Shown: positions 17,531-27,424, counted from the first letter of the stretch. The stretch is DNA of 64,000 nucleotides from Halalkalibacter suaedae (GCF_017939705.1 NZ_JAGKSQ010000005.1:248001-312000), one strand, 5' to 3'. The notes: a model not told the origin generated them from the sequence alone. Translations and numbers: made by a program.

Positions 17531-18951
17531 TACTTCTCTCCCTCCTTGCCACGTTTTTTAAACCATTGCCTAAAGCTCTCTTTGTTTGGTTCTGGAAAAT
17601 CTCTTATATCAGTCCATGGTTTAATCGGTCCTGGCCCCTTTGTGATTTTCCCGTCCTTAGCAAGTGGACCCATCATTGAAGGTGCAGCTTTTGATCCGAT
17701 ATTATAAAGTTTTGGGGAACTAGCAGCTAAAGAAAATCCTTTCATTGCAAGCTTTTCTCCGAATCCTGCTTTCCCTTGCTCTTCAACAATATTGCGGCGA
17801 TGTTTTACTAACAAATCATGCAATGGAATCTTTACCGGACAAGCTTCTGTACATGCCCCACATAGGCTAGATGCATAGGGTAATTCCTTGTAATCGTCAT
17901 AGCCTCCTAATAATGGAGAAAGAACTGCTCCAATAGGCCCTGGATAAATTGATCCATATGAATGTCCACCAACATGACGATAGATTGGACAAACGTTAAT
18001 ACAGGCTGCACAGCGAATGCATTGTAATACAGATTGAAACTCTGTTCCAAGTATATTTGAACGTCCATTATCAACAATCACAAGATGGAATTCATCCGGC
18101 CCATCAACATCTTCCGCTTGTTTTGGTCCAGTTAAACCAGTAATATAGCTTGTGAGCTTTTGCCCAACAGCACTTCGGCAAAGCATACTTACTAAAATGT
18201 CGAGTTCCTCCCATGTTGGAACAACCCGTTCCATCCCCATAACCGTAATTTGCGTTTTAGGAAGAGTTGTTGCAAGCCTTGCATTCCCTTCATTCGTAAC
18301 AAGTGAGATTGCACCAGATTCTGCAACTGCAAAATTACAGCCAGTTATTCCAATATCAGCCGTTAAAAATTCTTTTCTTAATTGTTCCCTTGCAAATAAA
18401 GCAAGTTCCTCCGGCTTTGAGGATTTCGTATAGCCTTTTTTCTCTATGAACGTATCACGAATTTGTTCTTTATTTTTGTGAAGAGCCGGTGCGACAATAT
18501 GAGAAGGTGGATCATGATCGTCAATTTGGAGGATATATTCACCTAAATCAGATTCAATCACTTCACAGCCGACTCCCTCAAGTGCTTCATTTAAGCTGAT
18601 TTCTTCTGTCACCATTGATTTTGATTTGATAATCTTCTTTGCGTTTTTTTGTTTTGCAATTGTTGAGATATACTCATTTGCTTCTTCAGCAGTTTGGGCA
18701 AAAAAGACATGACCACCTTTTTTAAGCACATTTTCAGAAAGTTGATCAAGGTAATAATCTAGGTTTTCTAGTGTATGTTGGCGGATTTCTTCAGAAAGTG
18801 TGCGCCAATCCTCCCAGTTACCTAATTCCTCCTGTGCATCTAGTTTTCTCCCTTTGAGCCTATCTTGAGCAGAGACCATTGCATTCCTCATGAAATCATT
18901 GTTCAAGCCTTTATCGACTCTCTCAAAAAATGCATCGTTACTAATTTTCAT
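17530..18951 (-). CDS. lutB: LutB: iron-sulfur subunit of lactate utilisation
   Basis: The ~473-residue protein begins [20 protein letters not shown]. The N-terminal LUD domain has [18 protein letters not shown] and [20 protein letters not shown]. Two ferredoxin-like 4Fe-4S motifs follow near the C-terminus: [12 protein letters not shown] and [13 protein letters not shown]. This matches Bacillus LutB end to end. The ATG at 18951 lies 14 bases from the AAAGGTGG ribosome site; a TTG two codons earlier is better spaced and may be the true start. It is 21 bases downstream of lutA. Confidence 0.95.
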   Translation of the reverse strand: MKISNDAFFERVDKGLNNDFMRNAMVSAQDRLKGRKLDAQEELGNWEDWRTLSEEIRQHTLENLDYYLDQLSENVLKKGGHVFFAQTAEEANEYISTIAKQKNAKKIIKSKSMVTEEISLNEALEGVGCEVIESDLGEYILQIDDHDPPSHIVAPALHKNKEQIRDTFIEKKGYTKSSKPEELALFAREQLRKEFLTADIGITGCNFAVAESGAISLVTNEGNARLATTLPKTQITVMGMERVVPTWEELDILVSMLCRSAVGQKLTSYITGLTGPKQAEDVDGPDEFHLVIVDNGRSNILGTEFQSVLQCIRCAACINVCPIYRHVGGHSYGSIYPGPIGAVLSPLLGGYDDYKELPYASSLCGACTEACPVKIPLHDLLVKHRRNIVEEQGKAGFGEKLAMKGFSLAASSPKLYNIGSKAAPSMMGPLAKDGKITKGPGPIKPWTDIRDFPEPNKESFRQWFKKRGKEGEK

Positions 18952-18972
18952 TGACAAAGGAAACACCACCTT

Positions 18973-19692
18973 TTACTGTTTGCTGTTTAAGACCTGTGCG
19001 ATGTGCATCACTTTGATAGACTTGTTCTGACGCTCGATTCTCCCACCAATATTCATCAAACAACCACAGTCTGCTCCGATTAATACTTCTGCTTCTGTTT
19101 CTTCAATATGATCAATTTTTTCGTTCACCATTTGCTCAGAAATCGGAACCATTTTCACCGAAAATGTCCCTCCGAAGCCACAACAGGTTTCTTTATTTGG
19201 CAGACTAGTAAATTTAAGTCCTCTTACATTGCTTAGTAGTTTCATAGGGGCATCCTTTACACCTAAAAGTCGTGTCATGTGACAAGATGTGTGATACGTA
19301 ACCTTCTTATCGAAAAAGGCTCCCACATCTTCAATCTCTAACACATCTACCAAAAATTGTGTGAACTCATATGTTTTACTCGCTAACGATTCAGCTTTTG
19401 CTTTCCATTCACTATCGTTTTCAAATAAATGAACGTATTCATGAATCATTGCTCCACATGATCCTGAGGGAATGATGACATAGGCAGAATGTTCAAATGT
19501 CCTAATCATATGCTTCGCAACATCTTTTGTTTCTTTATGATAACCACTATTGTAAGCAGGTTGACCACAGCATGTTTGATTTTGTGGAAAATCCACGTCA
19601 CACCCAACTCGTTCAAGAATCTCAACGACATCTTGGCCAACACCTGGGTAGAATACATCTGCTAAACAAGTAATGAATAATGATACCTTCAT
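18973..19692 (-). CDS. lutA: LutA: CCG-domain subunit of lactate utilisation
   Basis: The 239-residue protein starts [20 protein letters not shown]. It has two cysteine-rich CCG modules, [15 protein letters not shown] and [15 protein letters not shown], each expected to hold a (hetero)disulfide-reductase-type cluster. This is LutA, partner of LutB and LutC. GGGGGA precedes the ATG at 19692. Only 36 bases separate it from rhaR upstream and no promoter or terminator is evident there, so lutABC should be read from the rha transcript. Confidence 0.94.
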   Translation of the reverse strand: MKVSLFITCLADVFYPGVGQDVVEILERVGCDVDFPQNQTCCGQPAYNSGYHKETKDVAKHMIRTFEHSAYVIIPSGSCGAMIHEYVHLFENDSEWKAKAESLASKTYEFTQFLVDVLEIEDVGAFFDKKVTYHTSCHMTRLLGVKDAPMKLLSNVRGLKFTSLPNKETCCGFGGTFSVKMVPISEQMVNEKIDHIEETEAEVLIGADCGCLMNIGGRIERQNKSIKVMHIAQVLNSKQ

Positions 19693-19728
19693 TGCTATCC
19701 CCCATTTCAAATTGCTGTCATAATTAAG

Positions 19729-20490
19729 CTAAGGACGTATGATTTTGATTGATAAATCCTGAAATGGCCTTATTTGTTCATTGCTTGTTTTTGAATCTGT
19801 AATAATATGATCAATGGAATCAAGAGAAGCAATCCTAGAAAATGCTTGCATGCCAAACTTAGTATGATCAGCAAGTACGTAAATCTGATCGGAAATAGCA
19901 AACATTTTCTTTTTAACAAGTGCCTGCATTTCATTAGAATCACTTATGCCTCGCTCTGCATGAATACCATGGCAAGAGATAAATGCTTTATTTACATGAT
20001 AATACTCTAATGCATTAGTCGTTTGGGGACCGACAAAGGAAAGTGACTTTTGAAGCATTGCCCCACCAACAGCTATCACCTTTACCTTTTCGCGATTAGC
20101 TAATTCAACCGCTACCTTGATAGAATTGGTCAAGACTGTTAACGAAATATCAGGTAGGCTTTTAGCCATATACCAAGCTGTTGTACTTGCATCTAAGATA
20201 ATTCGATCATTAATTGAAACATATTTAATCGCTTCTGCGGCTACTTCCTTTTTTTCATTAACATTGGTAATCTCTCTTTCGAAATAGGGCGCTTCAGCTT
20301 CGTTATTATCCTTGATGCTTACTGCTCCACCATGACTCCGTTGAAGCTTTCCGTCCTTCTCAAGCTTCTCTAAATCACGTCTGATCGTTTCTTCAGTTAC
20401 TTTGAAAATCTGACTTAATTCAGAAACTCGAATGCTCCCTCGATCATTAACTGTATCTACAATTTTCTCATGTCTTTCTGCCACAAGCAT
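19729..20490 (-). CDS. rhaR: RhaR: DeoR-family regulator of rhamnose genes
   Basis: The 253-residue protein has the DeoR HTH at its start (VNDRGSIRVSELSQIFKVTE, ETIRRDLEKLEKDGKLQRSHGGA). A sugar-phosphate isomerase-like sensor follows (ILDASTTAWYMAKSL, VLADHTKFG). Its position among rha genes matches YulB/RhaR of B. subtilis, which responds to rhamnulose-1-phosphate. AGGTG precedes the ATG. TTTGTTTGTTTTT boxes occur about 60-75 bases upstream of its own start and in front of rhaEW, probable operators (separate entries). Confidence 0.88.
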   Translation of the reverse strand: MLVAERHEKIVDTVNDRGSIRVSELSQIFKVTEETIRRDLEKLEKDGKLQRSHGGAVSIKDNNEAEAPYFEREITNVNEKKEVAAEAIKYVSINDRIILDASTTAWYMAKSLPDISLTVLTNSIKVAVELANREKVKVIAVGGAMLQKSLSFVGPQTTNALEYYHVNKAFISCHGIHAERGISDSNEMQALVKKKMFAISDQIYVLADHTKFGMQAFSRIASLDSIDHIITDSKTSNEQIRPFQDLSIKIIRP

Positions 20491-20551
20491 TTCGTCACCT
20501 CATGTTATATGCTTATTCATAATTATCTCATCTTTAAATTAGTTGATTTAC

Positions 20552-20565
20552 TTTTGTTTGTTTTT
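20552..20565 (-). promoter_or_regulatory. Candidate RhaR operator before rhaR
   Basis: TTTTGTTTGTTTTT (plus strand) is nearly identical to the two boxes in the rhaEW promoter. Its place suggests that rhaR is autoregulated. Confidence 0.5.
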
Positions 20566-20617
20566 AAATCTTATCATTCCTTAACGAATAATTGAAGCTA
20601 GGACATCAGAACATGTA

Positions 20618-20660
20618 GCAAAATACAGTCAAGCTTCATGATTGTACTAAGCCTGACTGT
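20618..20660 (-). terminator. Imperfect intrinsic terminator between rhaA and rhaR
   Basis: Minus-strand arms ACAGTCAGGCTTA and AGCTTGACTGT followed by ATTTTG. Together with the box at 20552 it suggests partial termination and a second promoter for rhaR-lutABC. Confidence 0.55.
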
Positions 20661-20673
20661 ATCAAGTCTTCGT

Positions 20674-21927
20674 TTATTTTCTATTTAATAGCACTTCTTT
20701 TTCATATTGTTCTACATCGTTCAACCATTGCTCTTTTACAGGCACATTCATCTGCTCGCAATACTCGTTCCAAATTGCTCCAAATGGGTACGTTTTGAAT
20801 TCTTCTAAAAGTGCAAGCCTTCTTGTATAGTTTCCACTTTCTTGCAGTTCCCTCAGGTGATCATTCGGCATTAGCATCGCAAACAATAGTGCTTTGATCA
20901 TATTTCTAGTTCCGATTGTCCAGGCTGCCACACGGTTAATACTCCCGTCAAAGAAATCCAAACCAATCATCACCTTTTCTGTTGCACCATTACGAACAAT
21001 CTCCAAAGCTATTTCTTTTAATTCATCATCTAAAGTAACAACATGATCACTATCCCATCTGACAGGTCTAGAGACATGAAGAGCTAATTTTTCATTAAAC
21101 AAAAGCATTGCTGAAAGTTTATTTGAAACCATTTCGGTTGGATGGTAATGTCCTGTATCAAGTAAACACAGCTTGTTATTTTTTAAAGCATAGCTTAAGT
21201 AAAATTCATGTGAACCCACAACAAAGGACTCCGATCCAATACCGAATAGCTTACTTTCAACTGCATCAAGATTATAAGTTTCGTCAATAGTGACTGAGAA
21301 AATTTGATCAAGAGATTCCTTCAATCGTTTTCTCGGAGTAAGTCTGTCAGATGGTGTATCCTTATAACCATCTGGAATCCAAATATTCGTTAAGCAAGGA
21401 GTCCCTAATTCACGTCCGAAATATTCACCAATTTTCCTACTTGCAATACAGTGGTCAATCCAATATTGTCTAATGTTTGGATCAGGATGTGATAACGTTA
21501 AACCATCAGCTGCTTTCTCGTGTGAAAATAAAGTTGGATTAAAATCTAAGCCAAGATTGTGCTTTTTAGCCCATTCGACCCACTTTTCGAAATGCTTTGG
21601 CTCCAACTGATCCCTTTCTACCGCTTCTCCATCCGTTTCTGCATAAATAGCATGTAGATTAATACGATGCTTACCTGGGATTAGGCTAAGAGCTTTTTCT
21701 AGATCCTGTCTTAATTCCTCTGGAGACGTGGCCTTTCCTGGATAGTTCCCTGTGACATCAATACCACCAGAAAGTTCACTTTTGTTCACCTCAAAACCCG
21801 CTACATCATCGCCCTGCCAACAGTGAACAGAGATCGGAATATTCTTCAACTGGGCAAATGCAGCTTCTACATTAATTCCCCATTGCTCATATTCCTTCTT
21901 GGCTAATTCAAACTGATTGCTACTCAT
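20674..21927 (-). CDS. rhaA: L-rhamnose isomerase
   Basis: The 417-residue protein converts L-rhamnose to L-rhamnulose. It shows the RhaA patterns [69 protein letters not shown] and [20 protein letters not shown]. The metal and substrate His/Asp residues in these motifs are present and the length is normal. It lies 13 bases after rhaB with AGGAGAGG before the ATG, hence the same operon. Confidence 0.96.
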   Translation of the reverse strand: MSSNQFELAKKEYEQWGINVEAAFAQLKNIPISVHCWQGDDVAGFEVNKSELSGGIDVTGNYPGKATSPEELRQDLEKALSLIPGKHRINLHAIYAETDGEAVERDQLEPKHFEKWVEWAKKHNLGLDFNPTLFSHEKAADGLTLSHPDPNIRQYWIDHCIASRKIGEYFGRELGTPCLTNIWIPDGYKDTPSDRLTPRKRLKESLDQIFSVTIDETYNLDAVESKLFGIGSESFVVGSHEFYLSYALKNNKLCLLDTGHYHPTEMVSNKLSAMLLFNEKLALHVSRPVRWDSDHVVTLDDELKEIALEIVRNGATEKVMIGLDFFDGSINRVAAWTIGTRNMIKALLFAMLMPNDHLRELQESGNYTRRLALLEEFKTYPFGAIWNEYCEQMNVPVKEQWLNDVEQYEKEVLLNRK

Positions 21928-21940
21928 TTTGCCCCTCTCC

Positions 21941-23353
21941 TTACTTTTCGATTAATTGACTTACGTACTTTTTCACTTCGAATGATTGTTTAATAATCCC
22001 TCTTGCATGATGTATGTCTTTTAATTCATCAACGGCAATTAATTGACTAACTAGATTTCCAATAGCTGTCGCTTCAATTGGACCCGCAAACACTTCTTTA
22101 TTCGTTACATTTGCAAGAGACTGATTTAATAATTCATTTTGACAGCCACCGCCAATTACATTAATTCTATTGAACGATTTCTCAAAAATATCTTCAATTT
22201 CTTCTATTGCTTTTTTATAACTATTGGCTAGACTATCAAATACACATTTCGCAATTTGTCCGGGCCGTTCTGGAACTGGTTGATTCGTTTCCTGACAATA
22301 TTGTTGAATTTCGTTTATCATATTAACCGGCTTCAAAAACCTAGGATCATCTACATCTACAATCGAATGAAATTGTTCGTCCCTTGCTTGTTCAACGAAT
22401 TCCGAGAACGAATATTGATTATCGAAATTCCTTTTTACCTCCTGAATCATCCATAATCCCATAATGTTCTTTAAAAACCGGAATTGATAGTCCATACCAC
22501 CTTCATTAGTGAAATTGTAATCTAGTGCCTTTGTCACACAAATAGGGAAGTGATTTTCTACACCGATAAGGGACCATGTTCCTGAGCTTAAATAGATCGT
22601 ATCCGCTAATTCAGGTACTGCAAGAACAGCTGAACCTGTGTCATGTGTTGCAGGCAAGATAACGTCCATTTCAAATCCAATTTCCCTAACTAGTTCTTGT
22701 TTTATCGGAGCTAGTTTTGATTTGGGCATTTTGATTTCTTGAAACATTTCAAAATTTAACCCTAGTTTCTCAATAATTTCTTTATCCCATTTCTTAGTGA
22801 ATGCATTAATTAATTGGGTAGATGTAGCATTTGTATATTCATTTGCTTTCACACCTGTTAGCAAAAAGTGGAGATAGTCAGGGATCATCAAAAATGATTT
22901 TGCCCTTTTTAATATTTCTGGATCTCGTTTCTTCAAGGAATATAGCTGATAGATCGTATTAAATTTTTGAAATTGGATGCCAGTTTCTAAATACAAACGT
23001 TCTTTCATAATAATACTAGTGACCTCTTCCATCATTCCATCCGTGCGTGGATCGCGGTAAGCCACTGCATTTGTTAGAAGCTGATCATTTTCATCAAGCA
23101 AGACAAAATCTACTGCCCATGTATCGATTCCAATACTTACAGGATTGATCCCAAGTTGATGACATTTCTTAATCCCTTTAATGATTTCTGAAAATAGACT
23201 ATCAATATCCCAACAAAATTGTCCTTTTTTTTCAATCATCTTATTCTCGAATCGATGAACTTCTTGAATTTGTAATTGTTGATTTTCAACATGACCAAGT
23301 ATAAGTCTGCCACTTGATGCTCCAATATCTACGGATAGGCAGTATTTTAGCAT
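21941..23353 (-). CDS. rhaB: Rhamnulokinase
   Basis: The 470-residue FGGY-family sugar kinase starts with the phosphate loop [15 protein letters not shown]. It continues with [14 protein letters not shown], a [10 protein letters not shown] segment, the [10 protein letters not shown] loop and the C-terminal [18 protein letters not shown]. It makes L-rhamnulose-1-phosphate. AAGGAGG is 6 bases before the ATG. It lies between rhaEW (98 bases upstream, with a hairpin in the gap) and rhaA. Confidence 0.95.
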   Translation of the reverse strand: MLKYCLSVDIGASSGRLILGHVENQQLQIQEVHRFENKMIEKKGQFCWDIDSLFSEIIKGIKKCHQLGINPVSIGIDTWAVDFVLLDENDQLLTNAVAYRDPRTDGMMEEVTSIIMKERLYLETGIQFQKFNTIYQLYSLKKRDPEILKRAKSFLMIPDYLHFLLTGVKANEYTNATSTQLINAFTKKWDKEIIEKLGLNFEMFQEIKMPKSKLAPIKQELVREIGFEMDVILPATHDTGSAVLAVPELADTIYLSSGTWSLIGVENHFPICVTKALDYNFTNEGGMDYQFRFLKNIMGLWMIQEVKRNFDNQYSFSEFVEQARDEQFHSIVDVDDPRFLKPVNMINEIQQYCQETNQPVPERPGQIAKCVFDSLANSYKKAIEEIEDIFEKSFNRINVIGGGCQNELLNQSLANVTNKEVFAGPIEATAIGNLVSQLIAVDELKDIHHARGIIKQSFEVKKYVSQLIEK

Positions 23354-23396
23354 TTACTTCCTCCTTACGTAAGCGTTCTCATATAATGATAAAACA

Positions 23397-23434
23397 TTGA
23401 CCCCAAATTACTAGTGTAATAGTAACGGGGTCAA
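23397..23434 (-). other. Stem-loop between rhaEW and rhaB
   Basis: Perfect 8-bp arms TTGACCCC/GGGGTCAA around a 22-base loop, followed on the minus strand by TGTTTTAT. It may attenuate transcription or set a processing point so that rhaEW is more abundant than rhaB. Confidence 0.5.
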
Positions 23435-23450
23435 CGAAGGATTATACATA

Positions 23451-25520
23451 TTACCGAGTAAAAGCAGCCGGTACACCGCCGTCAACTGTAATCATACAAC
23501 CTGTTGTTTTTTCTGCTTTAGATGAAGAAAAGAATAAGATCGATTCAGCAATATCTTTTGGGTAGATATTGACTAATAAAGTAGTACGTTTTCTATAGTG
23601 TTCCTCCAATTGATCTGGATGAATTCCATATGCTGCTGCTCGTTCTTCACGCCAGCTCGAGCCCCAAATTGCCGAGCCTTGAAGAACAGCATCAGGCAGT
23701 ACTGAATTCACTCGTATGCCATACTCTCCACCTTCAGCGGCAATACATCTAGCCAAATGGGCTTCTAATGCTTTTACTGAACTATAGGCAGACGCATTTT
23801 TACCAGCATAGACAGAGTTTTTCGAACCTATAAATACCATGCTTCCACCAATGGCTTGCTCTTTCATTTGCTTAAAGGCCTCACGTGCTACTAAGAAATA
23901 TCCTGTCCCTAACACGTTCATGTTTAAGTTCCATTCTTTTAATGTCGTTTCTTCAATTGGACTTGAAGTAGCAAGACCGGCATTGTTAACGATGATATCC
24001 ACACCACCAAATGCTAGCGCTGCCTGTTCAAATGCGGATTGTACTTGCTCCTCACTCGTTACATCCATCTTTAAAGCAATTGCACGTCTTTCTCCATACA
24101 GATCATTTATTTCTTTGGCTACTTTTTCTGCACCTTCAAGATTTAAATCAGCGATAACCACATGTGCCCCTTCTTCAACAAATTGGCGGCATGTTTCACT
24201 CCCAATCCCACCTGCTCCTCCCGTAACAAAAGCAACCTTTCTAGAAAACTCTGCTTCTGCCGGGGCAAGTGATAGTTTATAAAGCTCAAGTGGCCAATAT
24301 TCAATATTATAAGATTCATTTTCATTTAGTGAAACAAAGTTACCTAGTGCGGTTGAACCTTTCATAACAGAGATCGCTCGATGATAAAGGGCACCGCTGA
24401 CAGTTGCCATAAGTATATTCTTTCCTGAGTTTACCATACCGATACCAGGTATTAGAATAACACGAGGTGCAGGTTCAAACATGACATCTCCCTCGTTCTT
24501 ATTTCTCTCAAAATAAGATCTATATTCTTCCTTGAAACGTGCAACACCTTCTTTAATTGCTTCAATTAATAGGTTGACATCTTTTGTCGCAGGATCCCAG
24601 TTAATATATAATGGTTTCATTTTCGTATGAACTAGATGATCTGGACACGCCGCACCAACTTGAGAAAGTTCCGGTGCATCGACACTATTGACAAACTCTA
24701 GTACATTACCAGCATTATCATAGGTTAAGAGCATCTTTTTCTCGTCACTAACAGCCCCACGAATAACAGGCATGACTTTTGCTAGTACATCTTTTTGCTC
24801 TTGTTCAGACAAGCTATCATATTTTTGACCACCAAATATAGCGGTTTCATTTAACTTCTTAGTTATATAAGCTTCTGCTTCATTAATCACGGATATCGTT
24901 TTGTCATAGCTTTCCTTTGCAGTCTCTCCCCAAACGACTAAGCCATGCTTCTCCATTAAAACTAAGTCAGCTTCTGGGTTGTTTCTAACTCCTTCTGCAA
25001 TCATCTTTGAGAGTGTGAATCCGGGTCGAACATAAGGTACCCAGACAAAACGGTTACCAAAAATCTCTTCAGCAATTGCTTTTCCGTTATCTGCACAGCA
25101 AATACTAATAATAGCATCAGGATGTGTATGATCAACATGTTTAAATGGAAGAAAGGCGTGTAGCAAAGTTTCGATTGAAGCACGTGGATGTTTACTATTA
25201 ATCATACAATGAGACAGGTATTCGACCATCTCTTCATCAGGCATTTCATCACGTTCGATTAACGGACGAATATCTTCTAGATTTAAACCAGTGAAATTCG
25301 CCGCCTTCATTGTCGCAAGATCAGATCCACTACCCTTAACCCACATAACCTCAATATCACGACCACGGAAGTCTTGTTCAATTGTCTTCATGGACGTATT
25401 TCCGCCACCCCAATTACAAACGGCACGATCTGATCCTATTAGATTAGAACGATATACTAGTTCACTAAGTCCAGCAGTTAACGTTTGTGCATTCTCTTCA
25501 TTCCATAAATTCTGTACCAT
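23451..25520 (-). CDS. rhaEW: RhaEW: bifunctional rhamnulose-1-phosphate aldolase / lactaldehyde dehydrogenase
   Basis: The 689-residue fusion (YuxG length) starts MVQNLWNEENAQTLTAG after GGAGGT. Residues up to about 420 form a class II aldolase (SDLATMKAANFTGL, DHTHPDAI metal His, LMEKHGLVVWG). The C-terminal quarter is a short-chain dehydrogenase with GGAGGIGSET cofactor loop, NNAG and the YSSVK catalytic pair. The aldolase gives DHAP and L-lactaldehyde, and the dehydrogenase domain oxidises lactaldehyde to L-lactate. It is the first gene of the rha-lut run, under TTTGTTTG boxes. The open frame extends further upstream but lacks a ribosome site. Confidence 0.94.
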   Translation of the reverse strand: MVQNLWNEENAQTLTAGLSELVYRSNLIGSDRAVCNWGGGNTSMKTIEQDFRGRDIEVMWVKGSGSDLATMKAANFTGLNLEDIRPLIERDEMPDEEMVEYLSHCMINSKHPRASIETLLHAFLPFKHVDHTHPDAIISICCADNGKAIAEEIFGNRFVWVPYVRPGFTLSKMIAEGVRNNPEADLVLMEKHGLVVWGETAKESYDKTISVINEAEAYITKKLNETAIFGGQKYDSLSEQEQKDVLAKVMPVIRGAVSDEKKMLLTYDNAGNVLEFVNSVDAPELSQVGAACPDHLVHTKMKPLYINWDPATKDVNLLIEAIKEGVARFKEEYRSYFERNKNEGDVMFEPAPRVILIPGIGMVNSGKNILMATVSGALYHRAISVMKGSTALGNFVSLNENESYNIEYWPLELYKLSLAPAEAEFSRKVAFVTGGAGGIGSETCRQFVEEGAHVVIADLNLEGAEKVAKEINDLYGERRAIALKMDVTSEEQVQSAFEQAALAFGGVDIIVNNAGLATSSPIEETTLKEWNLNMNVLGTGYFLVAREAFKQMKEQAIGGSMVFIGSKNSVYAGKNASAYSSVKALEAHLARCIAAEGGEYGIRVNSVLPDAVLQGSAIWGSSWREERAAAYGIHPDQLEEHYRKRTTLLVNIYPKDIAESILFFSSSKAEKTTGCMITVDGGVPAAFTR

Positions 25521-25569
25521 AGCTACCTCCAAATGAATGTTTATTTGCTTCTGAAACAAATATAACATC

Positions 25570-25612
25570 TTTGTTTGTTTTTGTATATATTTTTGTTTGT
25601 TTTTATATACAA
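25570..25612 (-). promoter_or_regulatory. rhaEW promoter overlapped by two direct-repeat candidate RhaR operators
   Basis: On the minus strand TTGTAT (25607-25612), 17 bases, TATATA (25584-25589). Two copies of TTTGTTTGTTTTT (plus strand, starting 25570 and 25592) lie 22 bases apart, two helical turns, and cover the promoter. This placement fits repression by the DeoR-type RhaR. Confidence 0.65.
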
Positions 25613-25706
25613 AAAAATAGCTTATTTTAATGTCATCATACAGCATTTATTGTTACTATTTTCACTAAAATTTTATTTTAATTACTACTTTCCTCTCTCT
25701 CGTATC

Positions 25707-25748
25707 TTTGTTTTCTGTTTTTTTGTTTGTTTAGCTTTGTTTACAAAC
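25707..25748. promoter_or_regulatory. Further TTTGTTT boxes upstream of the rhaEW promoter
   Basis: TTTGTTTTCTG (25707), TTTGTTTGTTTAGC (25722) and TTTGTTTACAAAC (25736) lie 14-15 bases apart, about 100-140 bases upstream of the promoter. They could be distal operators or simply T-rich sequence. Confidence 0.35.
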
Positions 25749-25786
25749 TGATAATAGTTGGCCAACAATAAGTTAATGCATAAAAA

Positions 25787-26020
25787 GAGGCTGTAACGAA
25801 AGTAATTTAACTAATAAAATCTGAACAATGGTGGGTGGCGGACATACACCGCTCCTGAAATATACTTCGCTTTCCGCGGGAAGCCGGTGAGCCTCCTCGG
25901 CTACGCCTGTGGGGTCTCACCTTTGGCTTTTGTAGCCCGCAGGAGTCTACGTATATTTCATCCGCTACACAATTGCTTTGTTCGATATTTCAGTTAGACA
26001 CTTTAGGTATGTCCCAGCCT
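25787..26020. repeat. Family A repeat, best-preserved copy (234 bp)
   Basis: Inverted ends GAGGCTG...CCCAGCCT enclose arms TCCTGAAATATACTTCGC and CTACGTATATTTCATCCGC. The GC-rich centre holds paired segments GGTGAGCCTCCTCGGC and GTGGGGTCTCACC. No coding capacity. The following 26021-26213 shows nothing recognisable. Confidence 0.8.
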
Positions 26021-26213
26021 ATATTCATATCCAAAACGCTTTTAAAAAGTGATTTGGGAGCACATGAAAATAATTGAGATACGGAAAATACCCTAAGTCA
26101 TATTGCTATTTTTTTAATGAAAGAGGTACTAAGAAAGATAGGAAAGGCTTTAACTACCTTGATATATGTAGGAACCCCTTTCGCTACGTCCCTTCATTTT
26201 AAATCCACCTTAA

Positions 26214-26510
26214 TTAGTCACCAATCGTCATGGCTGTTTCAACTGTTTTCTGATCTAACTTCAACTGCTTGGCCATATCGTGTGGATAATATAATTCATT
26301 ATCGATCATATAATCAGCCATTTTTTCATAAAAGTTGATTGCATCTTCTAACTGATGAATCAATGTTGTTCTCACTTCTTGGGTTGCTGTTTCCGTGATA
26401 GCTACTGCATAATTTTTCACTTCTGCCTTTGCTGCCATTAGTATATCTGTTGCAATGACTTGATCTGTTAATGGAGCCATTCCTGTTATTTTTTCAAGAA
26501 GCTGATTCAT
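26214..26510 (-). CDS. CotF-like spore coat protein (C-terminal-type half, second copy)
   Basis: The 98-residue helical protein contains LTDQVIATDILMAAKAEVKN, YAVAITETATQEVRTTL and YMIDNELYYPHDMAKQL. It is clearly paralogous to the product of 26744-27022 (HVIATDMLFESKAAVKDLAI, AITETTSPEIRTFF). Both match the ferritin-like CotF/YraD/YraF coat family. It is the last of four tightly spaced genes, each with its own strong ribosome site (AGGAGGG here). Confidence 0.85.
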   Translation of the reverse strand: MNQLLEKITGMAPLTDQVIATDILMAAKAEVKNYAVAITETATQEVRTTLIHQLEDAINFYEKMADYMIDNELYYPHDMAKQLKLDQKTVETAMTIGD

Positions 26511-26521
26511 TTTTAACCCTC

Positions 26522-26710
26522 CTAAGATAGATGACTACGTAAATCCTCCAGATGTCTCATATGCATCTCTGTATCCTGTTGCATTAACGTTTTTAATCTT
26601 TCATCAGTGACAAGTCCTTTCATAACGGACGCTTTTGTTAAGCATAGGCTTTTAAACATCATGAGCTCGTGTACTTCTAAACGTTCATGGACACCAAGTT
26701 CTTCTCTCAT
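26522..26710 (-). CDS. CotF-associated small coat protein (N-terminal-type half, second copy)
   Basis: The 62-residue protein MREELGVHERLEVHELMMFK is a helical hairpin similar to the 70-residue product of 27038-27250 (FGVHEIVDMRELLNFKVACL) and to YraE/YraG. In CotF proper the two halves belong to one protein; here they are separate genes. It is 11 bases upstream of the 98-residue partner. AGGAGGTGA lies before the ATG. Confidence 0.8.
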   Translation of the reverse strand: MREELGVHERLEVHELMMFKSLCLTKASVMKGLVTDERLKTLMQQDTEMHMRHLEDLRSHLS

Positions 26711-26743
26711 TCCTTCACCTCCTATTTGTAGTTATAGGTAGCT

Positions 26744-27022
26744 CTATTCATCTGAATCATGTAAAGCTTGATTGGCATACTTAATATCTTTTTGAAGCTG
26801 CTCGGGTACGTTATAAGCATCATAGATTCCTCGGTCCTGTAAGAAGCCATAAATCTGCTCATGTGCTTGGATCGAATTTAATAGCTCTTCACGAAAGAAC
26901 GTTCTAATTTCTGGAGAAGTTGTTTCGGTAATCGCAATTGCAAGATCTTTTACAGCTGCTTTCGATTCAAACAGCATATCTGTAGCAATCACATGATCAT
27001 TAAAGTTTAATTTATTTTCCAT
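26744..27022 (-). CDS. CotF-like spore coat protein (C-terminal-type half, first copy)
   Basis: The 92-residue helical protein MENKLNFNDHVIATDMLFES has AITETTSPEIRTFFREELLN and QIYGFLQDRGIYDAYNVPEQ. The GIYDAYN-type segment and HVIATD start are characteristic of YraF/CotF coat proteins. It pairs with the 70-residue gene 15 bases upstream. AAAGGAG precedes the start. Confidence 0.85.
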   Translation of the reverse strand: MENKLNFNDHVIATDMLFESKAAVKDLAIAITETTSPEIRTFFREELLNSIQAHEQIYGFLQDRGIYDAYNVPEQLQKDIKYANQALHDSDE

Positions 27023-27037
27023 CCTATCCTACTCCTT

Positions 27038-27250
27038 TTAGTTAATTTGGGTAGATGCTGACGTGAGGATATCTTTCATTCCGTTGAGCGTTAACTGCCC
27101 TTGCTTGACGCTCTGCTCCACTAACTTTTTTAGTTCAGGATTTTCTACCTTTTCTAATCTTTCCTTACTTTGACTTAGACAAGCCACCTTAAAGTTAAGC
27201 AACTCCCTCATATCTACAATTTCATGGACACCAAATTGGTTACTTTGCAT
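27038..27250 (-). CDS. CotF-associated small coat protein (N-terminal-type half, first copy)
   Basis: The 70-residue protein MQSNQFGVHEIVDMRELLNF is a two-helix protein of YraG/YraE type. It is first in a four-gene cluster of two tandem N-half/C-half pairs. AGGAGGTGATCC precedes the ATG, and a SigK-like -10 (CATAACGTA) lies about 39 bases upstream, in line with late mother-cell expression of coat genes. Confidence 0.8.
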   Translation of the reverse strand: MQSNQFGVHEIVDMRELLNFKVACLSQSKERLEKVENPELKKLVEQSVKQGQLTLNGMKDILTSASTQIN

Positions 27251-27288
27251 TGGATCACCTCCTATTTATAGGTTCTGTTAGAGGGAGA

Positions 27289-27297
27289 TACGTTATG
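27289..27297 (-). promoter_or_regulatory. Candidate SigK -10 element of the CotF-like cluster
   Basis: Minus strand GCATAACGTA fits the SigK -10 consensus gCATAnnnTA at a suitable distance from the start. No clear AC -35 element lies 16-17 bases upstream, so the call is tentative. Confidence 0.4.
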
Positions 27298-27323
27298 CGA
27301 AGAAAATGGTTTTAATCCTTTGA

Positions 27324-27371
27324 CAATAAAAGGCGACTAAAGAAGGTGAAAATTACCTTCTTTAGTCGCCT
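27324..27371 (-). terminator. Intrinsic terminator after the HAD phosphatase gene
   Basis: Perfect 17-bp stem AGGCGACTAAAGAAGGT/ACCTTCTTTAGTCGCCT followed on the minus strand by TTTTATTG. Related to the GGCCACT stem family. Confidence 0.8.
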
Positions 27372-27424
27372 AACATTAGTGGTTTATGTATAGCTGACCA
27401 ATGATTATGATGTTTATCATTCCT

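Noticed and set aside
26117-26338. A 73-codon plus-strand frame upstream of the CotF-like cluster end
   Set aside because: Half of it is antisense to the coat gene 26214-26510 and no ribosome site is present.
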